DNA from: Roseateles sp.
Lineage (GTDB): Bacteria > Pseudomonadota > Gammaproteobacteria > Burkholderiales > Burkholderiaceae_C
Assembly: GCA_016790285.1 (NCBI GenBank)
Contig: JAEUPJ010000031.1
Location: forward strand, 1-45,601
Reading direction: 5' to 3'
Length of the DNA: 45,601 nucleotides
Position 1 is the first letter of the stretch, and every line of letters begins with the position of its first letter. Positions 7,946 to 14,174 of the stretch are shown here, piece after piece. The notes beneath the pieces were generated by a model, which saw nothing but the letters and a program-made list of their open reading frames with translations, was not told the DNA's origin and made no database searches. Position numbers and translations under genes: made by a program.

Positions 7946-8935
7946 ATGCCCTTGTCCCGCCACCCTGCTTTCGCGCGTCTTGCGCTGCTTCTTGCCGTTC
8001 TCGCGCTCCTTCTGGTGGGGGGCGGCGCTCCTGCAGCCACCCGGCCGCAGCCGGCCAGCTTCGCGGACGCCTTCCAGCGCGGCGCGGCCTGGAGCGTCGG
8101 CGTCTACATGTTCGTGCCCGGCGAGGACGAGCCCCGCGTCGGCGCCGGCTTCTTCATCGACGACAAGGGGAGCATCGCCACCGCCGCGCACCTGCTGGGC
8201 GAGGCGCAGCAGATCCTGGTCGCCCTGCCCGACAAGCGGCTCGTCGCGGCCGAGATCATCGGCCAGGACGAGGTGACGGACATCGCGCTTCTGCGCATTG
8301 CCGGCGCGCCCCGGGTGCACCCGGTGTTTGCGCCCGGCGGCAGCCTGCGCGTGGGCGACTGGGTGATTGCCGTGGGCGAGCCTTTCGGCCTGGAGCACTC
8401 CGTCTCCGCGGGCATCGTCAGCGGCAAGGACCGACATTTCGGCGACGACGGCGAGCTCGTCTTCATCCAGAGCGACGTCGCCTTGAACCCGGGCAACTCG
8501 GGCGGCCCACTGCTGGACGCTCAAGGCGCCATCGTCGGCATGAACGCCCGCACCATCGTGGGCCCGGTGGGCACGCCGGGCGCGAGCCTGGCCATCCCGA
8601 TCGACCTCGTGCTGCAAGTGGTGGCCGAGTTCAGGCAGGAGGGCAAGGCCCCTGCCCGCCCGCGGCTGGGCGCCCAGTTCGACGACGTGTCGCCCATGAG
8701 CGCGTGGGCCGCGGGCCGGCGGGAAACCAGCGGCGCGCTCATCTTGTCCGTCCCGCACGGCACGCTCGCCGAGAAGCTGCAGCTGCGCGCGGGCGACGTC
8801 GTGACGTCGATGAACGGCCGCCGCATCGGCGGCAGCGCCGATCTCGTGGCGGCGCTGCTGGCCTGGCGCAGCCTCGAGGGAACGCGCATCGTCGTTTTGC
8901 GAGGCGGCCAGGAGACCGTCCTGACGGCGGATTGA
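7946..8935 (+). CDS. HtrA/DegP-like periplasmic serine protease with one PDZ domain
   Basis: A 329-residue exported S1C-family endopeptidase, expected to degrade damaged periplasmic proteins. It has an N-terminal signal or anchor (hydrophobic about 10-30). The trypsin-like domain carries the triad H82 (SIATAAHLLGEA), D112 (VTDIALLRI) and S185 (NPGNSGGPLLD). A single PDZ domain spans about 230-325 and includes LQLRAGDVVTSMNGRRIGG. It is shorter than DegP, which has two PDZ domains, and closer in plan to DegS. No usable Shine-Dalgarno sits before ATG 7946 (the GAGG is only a few bases away), consistent with leaderless translation. It has its own FNR-type promoter. Confidence 0.9.
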   Translation: MPLSRHPAFARLALLLAVLALLLVGGGAPAATRPQPASFADAFQRGAAWSVGVYMFVPGEDEPRVGAGFFIDDKGSIATAAHLLGEAQQILVALPDKRLVAAEIIGQDEVTDIALLRIAGAPRVHPVFAPGGSLRVGDWVIAVGEPFGLEHSVSAGIVSGKDRHFGDDGELVFIQSDVALNPGNSGGPLLDAQGAIVGMNARTIVGPVGTPGASLAIPIDLVLQVVAEFRQEGKAPARPRLGAQFDDVSPMSAWAAGRRETSGALILSVPHGTLAEKLQLRAGDVVTSMNGRRIGGSADLVAALLAWRSLEGTRIVVLRGGQETVLTAD

Positions 8936-8981
8936 CCTCGCGCAAGGCCGCGCGGCGGCCCGCGCGCCACCATGCTTGCCC

Positions 8982-11639
8982 ATGACGCAACGCCATCTCG
9001 ACCGCCTGCTCGGCCCTCAATCCGTAGCCGTTTTCGGAGCGTCGGACAAGCCAGCTCGAGTCGGCACCACCGTGTGGCGCAACCTCCGCGCCGGTGGCTT
9101 CAAGGGTGCCGTGGCGCCCGTCAACCCCAGGCTCGACCACCTGGATGGCGCGCCGTGCTACCCGAGCGTCGACGCCCTGCCCTTCACGCCCGACCTCGCG
9201 GTGCTGTGCACGCCGCCCGCCACGGTGGCGCCGCTCATCGCACAACTGGGCGCGCGCGGCACACGCGCAGCGGTCATCGTGACGGCAGGCCTGTCGAGCG
9301 CCGAGAAGGAGGCCGCACTGGACGCCGCACGGCCCCACACGCTGCGACTGCTGGGCCCCAACTGCATCGGCCTGCTCAGCCCTCAGCTGGGGCTGAACGC
9401 GAGCTTCACCCAGGCCAACGCCCTGCCCGGCGAGCTGGCGCTGGTGTCGCAATCGGGCGCCCTGCTCACCGCCTTGCTGGATTGGGCCAATGCGCAACGC
9501 ATAGGCTTCTCGCACCTGGTGTCGCTGGGTGAGCACCTGGACGTCGACTTCGGCGACCTGCTGGACCACCTCGCGCTGGACCGGCGCACGCGGGCCATCC
9601 TGCTCTACATCGAGTCCATTTCGTCGCCGCGCAAGTTCATGTCGGCCGCCCGCGCGGCAGCCCGCGTCAAGCCCGTCATCGTCGTGAAGGCCGGGCGCGC
9701 AGCGGCCGGGATGAAGGCGGCGGCTTCGCACACGGGAGCGCTGGCGGGGGAGGACATCGTGTTTGACGCCGCGATCCGCCGCTCAGGGATGCTGCGCGTG
9801 GACACGCTCAAGGAGCTCTTCATCGCCGCCCAGACGCTGGCGCGGTTTCGTGACAACGCGAGTGCCGAGCTGATGGTCATGACCAACGGCGGCGGCGCGG
9901 GCGTCATGGTGGCCGATGCCGCCTCGGCACTGGGCGTGACGCTGGCTCAACCAGGCGACACCCTGATGCAGCGGCTGGATGCGGTGCTGCCGGCCAACTG
10001 GTCCCGCGGCAACCCCGTGGACATCATCGGCGACGCGCCACCGCAGCGTTATGTCGACACGCTGGAGGCCCTGTTCTCCGCGCCGGAGGCGGGCGCCATC
10101 CTGTTCGCCCACGCCCCCACCGCCATCGCGTCCAGTGTCGCGATCGCTGAGGCTTGCGCACCCCTTATCGCGAGCCGCCCGGGCCGTGTGCTGAGCTGCT
10201 GGCTGGGGGGTGACACCGTGGCACCGGCACGGCGGGCCTTCGAGGCCGCCGGCATCGCTGGCTACGACACGCCGGAGGAGGCCGTGCGGGCGTTCTCGCT
10301 GATGCAGACCTACCGGCGCAACCAGGTGGCATTGCGCGAGACGCCCACCGCCAGCGCCATTCCCGAGCCTGACCGCTCCGAGGCGCGACGCATCGTCGAT
10401 GGCGCACTCGCCGCCGGCCAGGACTGGCTCGACGAGATCGATGCCAAGGCCCTGCTGGCGGCGTACGGCATCCCGGTCGTCCCGGGCTGGCGGGTGGCGC
10501 CCACCCCCGAGGCCGCCGCGCAGGCCGCATCGCGGCTGGCAGGGCCCGTGGTGCTGAAGGTGGTCTCGCCCGACATCCTGCACAAGTCCGACGCTGGCGG
10601 CGTGCGCCTGGGCCTCGTCGGCCCCGAGGCCGTCCGCAGCGCGGCCGAGGCCATGCTCGAGGGCCTGGGCAGGACCCACCCGTCCGCGCGGATCGAGGCC
10701 TTCAGCGTGCAGGCCCAGGCCCAGCGCCCGCATGCCTGCGAGCTGATCGTGGGTGCCCATGTGGACCCGATCTTCGGGCCCGTGCTGCTGTTCGGCCAGG
10801 GCGGCGTGGCGGTGGAGGTCATCGGCGACCGCGCCATCGCGCTGCCGCCCCTGAACCGCGCCCTGGCCCGCGAGCTGATGGACCGCACGCGGGTGCGCCG
10901 GTTGCTGGCCGGCTACCGCAACCATGCGCCGGCCGACCTGGACGCCATCGCGGACGCGCTGATTGCCGTGGCCCGCATGCTCGCGGACCTGCCGGAGCTG
11001 GCCGAGCTCGACATCAACCCGCTGTGGGCCGACGAAGCCGGCGTGCTGGCGCTGGATGGCCGCATCCGGCTCTCGGCCGACAAGCCGGCCGGTGTCGGTC
11101 GGTTCGCCATCCGCCCCTACCCGGCGGAGCTGGAGCGACACCTGACCTGGCAGGGGCAGGCGCTGCTGCTACGGCCCATCCGGCCCGAGGACGAAGCCCG
11201 GCACCGCGAATTCCTGGAGGCGATCGCGCCGGAGGACCTGCGACTGCGCTTCTTCCAGGCGCCGCACCGCATGTCGCATGACGAACTCGCGCGGCTCACG
11301 CAGATCGACTATGAGCGTGAGATGGCCTTCATCGCGGTGGATGCCGCGCAGCGAACGCTCGGCGTGGCTCGCCTGGTGCGCGACCCCGACAACGTCGAGG
11401 CCGAATTCGCCGTCATCGTGCGCAGCGACCTCAAGCGCCAGGGCCTCGGGCGCCTCCTGATGCAGGCGCTGCTGGACTACGCCGCGCTGCGCGGCACGCA
11501 ACGCGTCGTGGGCGACGTGCTGCGCGAGAACCACGGCATGCTCGCACTCGTGCGCTCGCTCGGCTTCGAGGTGAAGCCGGACCCGAACGAGCCGGCGCAC
11601 GTGCTGCACGTGCGCCGCGCCATGGTGCCCGGGGCCTGA
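8982..11639 (+). CDS. ADP-forming acyl-CoA synthetase fused to a GNAT acetyltransferase (PatZ/Pat-like)
   Basis: An 885-residue cytoplasmic fusion, about the length of E. coli PatZ. Domains in order: CoA-binding Rossmann domain (about 5-130, SVAVFGASDKPARVGTTVWR), succinyl-CoA-ligase-like flavodoxin domains (about 140-460), ATP-grasp domain (about 480-700, VVLKVVSPDILHKSDAGGVR), and C-terminal GNAT domain (about 715-880, acetyl-CoA loop RQGLGRLL). The motif AASHTGALAG keeps H250, which lines up with the phosphorylated histidine of ADP-forming acetyl-CoA synthetases; I recall that E. coli PatZ has lost it. The protein may therefore both make ATP from acetyl-CoA and acetylate lysines. ATG 8982 is preferred over the TTG 6 bases upstream. 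The stop abuts the convergent next gene. Confidence 0.9.
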   Translation: MTQRHLDRLLGPQSVAVFGASDKPARVGTTVWRNLRAGGFKGAVAPVNPRLDHLDGAPCYPSVDALPFTPDLAVLCTPPATVAPLIAQLGARGTRAAVIVTAGLSSAEKEAALDAARPHTLRLLGPNCIGLLSPQLGLNASFTQANALPGELALVSQSGALLTALLDWANAQRIGFSHLVSLGEHLDVDFGDLLDHLALDRRTRAILLYIESISSPRKFMSAARAAARVKPVIVVKAGRAAAGMKAAASHTGALAGEDIVFDAAIRRSGMLRVDTLKELFIAAQTLARFRDNASAELMVMTNGGGAGVMVADAASALGVTLAQPGDTLMQRLDAVLPANWSRGNPVDIIGDAPPQRYVDTLEALFSAPEAGAILFAHAPTAIASSVAIAEACAPLIASRPGRVLSCWLGGDTVAPARRAFEAAGIAGYDTPEEAVRAFSLMQTYRRNQVALRETPTASAIPEPDRSEARRIVDGALAAGQDWLDEIDAKALLAAYGIPVVPGWRVAPTPEAAAQAASRLAGPVVLKVVSPDILHKSDAGGVRLGLVGPEAVRSAAEAMLEGLGRTHPSARIEAFSVQAQAQRPHACELIVGAHVDPIFGPVLLFGQGGVAVEVIGDRAIALPPLNRALARELMDRTRVRRLLAGYRNHAPADLDAIADALIAVARMLADLPELAELDINPLWADEAGVLALDGRIRLSADKPAGVGRFAIRPYPAELERHLTWQGQALLLRPIRPEDEARHREFLEAIAPEDLRLRFFQAPHRMSHDELARLTQIDYEREMAFIAVDAAQRTLGVARLVRDPDNVEAEFAVIVRSDLKRQGLGRLLMQALLDYAALRGTQRVVGDVLRENHGMLALVRSLGFEVKPDPNEPAHVLHVRRAMVPGA

Positions 11640-12236
11640 TCAGTCGGCCTTCGCCCCCAGGCGGCGCAGGCGCGCAATCCATGCCGCCACGCCGGCGTCG
11701 CCGAGCTGATCGACCATGCCGATCAGCGTCTCCCGCACCGGCGCGAACCCCACGAAGCCGAGGATGTTGCGCTCCAGCGACTTCACGCTGTGCGCGCGGA
11801 AGTACCAGCGGTAGACGAGCGCCGGCATGCCCATCGTGACGATGACGCGGGCCGACCGCCCCTTCAACAGCTTGGTGGTCAGCGGGTTGCTGCCTGCGCG
11901 GCCGACCGCGAAGCCGGGGCGGGCCACCTGCTCCAGGAAGGCCTTGAGCAGCGCGGGCATGTCGCCCAGCCAGAGCGGAAAGACCAGCACGACGTGCTCG
12001 GCCCAGGTCAGGTCGGCCTGCACGGGCGCCAGGCTCTCGGGCACGGTGCCGGCCTGCCAATCCTGCTGGCTGCGCAACACGGGGAAGTCGAGCCGGGCCA
12101 CGTCCACGGTGCGCACTGCGTGCCCCGCCTGCTGTGCGCCTTCGAGGTAGGCCTGCGCCAACGCATGGCAGAGGTGCGGCGCGGTGGCGTCCGGGTGGCC
12201 GATGACGATGAGGATGCGGCGGCTGGTGGTGTCCAT
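11640..12236 (-). CDS. Flavodoxin-fold NAD(P)H:quinone oxidoreductase
   Basis: A 198-residue soluble flavoprotein of the Flavodoxin_2/KefF-MdaB type, which passes two electrons from NAD(P)H to quinones or similar acceptors. The N-terminal strand and phosphate loop RILIVIGHPDATAPHLCHAL, the middle WAEHVVLVFPLWLGDMPALLKAF and the downstream RVIVTMGMPALVYRWYF match the family. ATG 12236 follows an FNR-type dyad and a -10 box with no room for a Shine-Dalgarno, so a leaderless mRNA is predicted. It is tail to tail with the PatZ-like gene, with no bases between the stops. Confidence 0.88.
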   Translation of the reverse strand: MDTTSRRILIVIGHPDATAPHLCHALAQAYLEGAQQAGHAVRTVDVARLDFPVLRSQQDWQAGTVPESLAPVQADLTWAEHVVLVFPLWLGDMPALLKAFLEQVARPGFAVGRAGSNPLTTKLLKGRSARVIVTMGMPALVYRWYFRAHSVKSLERNILGFVGFAPVRETLIGMVDQLGDAGVAAWIARLRRLGAKAD

Positions 12237-12242
12237 GGGGGC

Positions 12243-12284
12243 ACGCTAGTCCTGTGCCTGGACGGGGTCCTTGCGGTGGATCAA
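12243..12284 (-). promoter_or_regulatory. FNR/ANR-type site and -10 box for the quinone reductase gene
   Basis: On the minus strand TTGAT-CCAC-CGCAA (12284-12271) resembles an FNR/ANR box with one mismatch in the right TCAA half. A TAGCGT hexamer (12248-12243) begins 29.5 bases from the dyad centre, exactly as at the other two sites. The predicted transcript start coincides with the A of the ATG at 12236. Confidence 0.55.
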
Positions 12285-12386
12285 GGCGCCACCGTGTGCA
12301 GGACGCCCGGCCAGCCACTACGATGCCGCCCCTGGACGTTGCTGAGGGCTGTCGATGCCGTGGATGGATTTCGCTGAGGTGCTCGC

Positions 12387-13256
12387 GTGGGCGTGAAGCT
12401 GCTGGTCGGCCTGGTATGGCTGCTGAGCTGGCTGCCGTTTCGCGTCATCTCGGCCCTAGGCTGGGCGGTGGGCAGCCTCATCTACCTGCTGCCGACCTCG
12501 CGCCGCCACATCGGTGAGGTCAACCTGCGGCTGTGCCTGCCGGAGCTGGACGAAGCCTCGCGCCAGCGCCTGCTGCGCCGGCATTTCGTGGCCATGGTCC
12601 AGATGCTGCTGGAGTACGGCTACGGCTGGTTCGCCTCTCAGGAGCGGCTCAAGCGACTCATGCGCATCGAGGGTCTTGAGCACCTGAAGGCCCTGGAAGG
12701 CCGCAACGTCATCCTGATGATGCCGCACTTCACCGGGCTGGACCTGGCGGGCCTGCGCATCTCGCTGGAGACGCCGGTGGTCAGCATCTACTCGGTCCAG
12801 AAGGACCCGTGGCTGGACGCCTTCTTCCGCGCCAAGCGCCTGCGTTTTGGCACGGGCATCATCTTCGCCCGCCAGCAGGGCACGCGGCCGACGCTTCGGG
12901 CCCTGAAAGACGGCTACCGGCTCTACTACCTGCCCGACCAGGACTTCGGCCACCGCGATTCCGTCTTCGTGCCTTTCTTTGGCGTGCAGGCAGCCACCAT
13001 CGGGGGCCTCTCGCGCATGGCGGCAGTCACCAAGGCGGCCGTGCTGCCCTGCTACCCGCGCCGTGAGGTGGATGGCTACACGCTGGTCATCGAGCCGCCG
13101 CTGGCTGATTTCCCCAGCGACGACCTCGTGGCCGACGCCACCCGCATGAACGCTGTCATCGAAGCCCAGGCGCGTCGACAATTGCACCAGTACTTCTGGC
13201 TGCACAAGCGTTTCAAGTCCCGCCCGCCGGGCGAGGCCGATTTCTACGCACGATGA
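12387..13256 (+). CDS. LpxL/HtrB-like lysophospholipid (lipid A) acyltransferase
   Basis: A 289-residue inner-membrane-associated acyltransferase. An N-terminal hydrophobic anchor (about 3-34) is followed by the late lipid A acyltransferase core. The catalytic HX4D motif is HFTGLD (H114, D119), and a substrate-binding segment YYLPDQDFGHRDSVFVPFFG is conserved. The family transfers a secondary acyl chain from acyl-ACP to lipid A; a role in ornithine or other lipids cannot be excluded. GTG 12387 is preceded by GAGGTG and suits the anchor. It overlaps the LpxO-like gene by four bases, and that partner would hydroxylate an acyl chain, which supports a lipid A role. Confidence 0.88.
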   Translation: MGVKLLVGLVWLLSWLPFRVISALGWAVGSLIYLLPTSRRHIGEVNLRLCLPELDEASRQRLLRRHFVAMVQMLLEYGYGWFASQERLKRLMRIEGLEHLKALEGRNVILMMPHFTGLDLAGLRISLETPVVSIYSVQKDPWLDAFFRAKRLRFGTGIIFARQQGTRPTLRALKDGYRLYYLPDQDFGHRDSVFVPFFGVQAATIGGLSRMAAVTKAAVLPCYPRREVDGYTLVIEPPLADFPSDDLVADATRMNAVIEAQARRQLHQYFWLHKRFKSRPPGEADFYAR

Positions 13257-14173
13257 ACCACGACATCCCCTACATCAAGCTCGCCATCGTGGCGGTCTTC
13301 ATCGCCAGCACGGTCTACGTGCACTTCCGCGGCCGGGTGCGCCTGCGCTTCTTCCGCCAGTTGATGGACCACTCCACCTTCATGGCGCCCATCAACTGCT
13401 TCATGTACCTGTTCTCCAGGCTGCCGGCCAAGCCCTACCTGCCGGTGTCGGGCTTCCCGGAGCTCAAGCTCCTGCAGGACCACTGGCAGGACATCCGGGC
13501 GGAAGCCTTCAAGCTGGCCGAGGCCGGCGAGATCAAGAAGAGCGACAAGTACAACGACGCCGGCTTCAACAGCTTCTTCAAGACGGGCTGGACGCGTTTT
13601 CACCTCAAGTGGTATGGCGACGCCCACCCGTCGGCTCGTGAGCTTTGCCCCGTGACGACCGGGCTGCTGCAGCGCATCCCGACCGTCAAGGCCGCCATGT
13701 TCGCGGCGCTGCCCCCGGGTGGTCGGCTGGTGACGCACCGTGACCCCTTCGCCGGCTCGGTGCGCTACCACCTGGGTCTGGTCACGCCCAACGACGACCG
13801 CTGCTACATCTCGGTGGACGGCGAAAAGTACTCCTGGCGCGACGGACAGGGCGTCATCTTCGACGAGACCTATCTGCACTACGCCGAGAACCAGTCCGAG
13901 CAGATGCGCATCATCCTGTTCTGCGACGTCGAGCGGCCGCTGAACAACCCCATCGCGCGGGCCTTCAACCATTTCATCAGCCACACCTTGATCCGCGCGG
14001 CGGCTGCGCCCAATTCCGACACCGACAAGACCGGTGGCATCAACAAGGCCTTCGGCTACGTGCAGCAGGTGCGGCTGTTCGGCAAGCGCATCAAGGCCAG
14101 GAGCCGTTTCGCCTACTACGCCATCCAGTGGGTCGTGTTCGGCGGCCTGCTCCTGTGGTGGCTCTGGCCCTGA
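13253..14173 (+). CDS. lpxO: LpxO-like lipid A 2-hydroxylase (aspartyl/asparaginyl beta-hydroxylase fold)
   Basis: A 306-residue Fe(II)/2-oxoglutarate dioxygenase with membrane helices at both ends (about 7-24 and 287-305). This is the plan of LpxO, which 2-hydroxylates the secondary acyl chain of lipid A. Iron ligands are visible as H162-X-D164 (THRDPFAGS) and H209 (DETYLHYAEN). A conserved arginine region follows the distal histidine. Its start lies in an ATGA overlap with the acyltransferase, so the enzyme that adds the chain and the one that modifies it appear coupled. The reaction needs oxygen. Assignment to the family is firm; lipid A as substrate is inferred. Confidence 0.88.
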   Translation: MNHDIPYIKLAIVAVFIASTVYVHFRGRVRLRFFRQLMDHSTFMAPINCFMYLFSRLPAKPYLPVSGFPELKLLQDHWQDIRAEAFKLAEAGEIKKSDKYNDAGFNSFFKTGWTRFHLKWYGDAHPSARELCPVTTGLLQRIPTVKAAMFAALPPGGRLVTHRDPFAGSVRYHLGLVTPNDDRCYISVDGEKYSWRDGQGVIFDETYLHYAENQSEQMRIILFCDVERPLNNPIARAFNHFISHTLIRAAAAPNSDTDKTGGINKAFGYVQQVRLFGKRIKARSRFAYYAIQWVVFGGLLLWWLWP

Positions 14174-14174
14174 C

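Noticed and set aside
8932-8945. TTGAC-CTCG-CGCAA before the PatZ-like gene as a fourth FNR-type site
   Set aside because: The right half has a mismatch and no TAnnnT hexamer lies at the spacing shared by the other three (8968-8973 reads CACCAT). It also overlaps the end of the protease gene. Kept only as a weak possibility.
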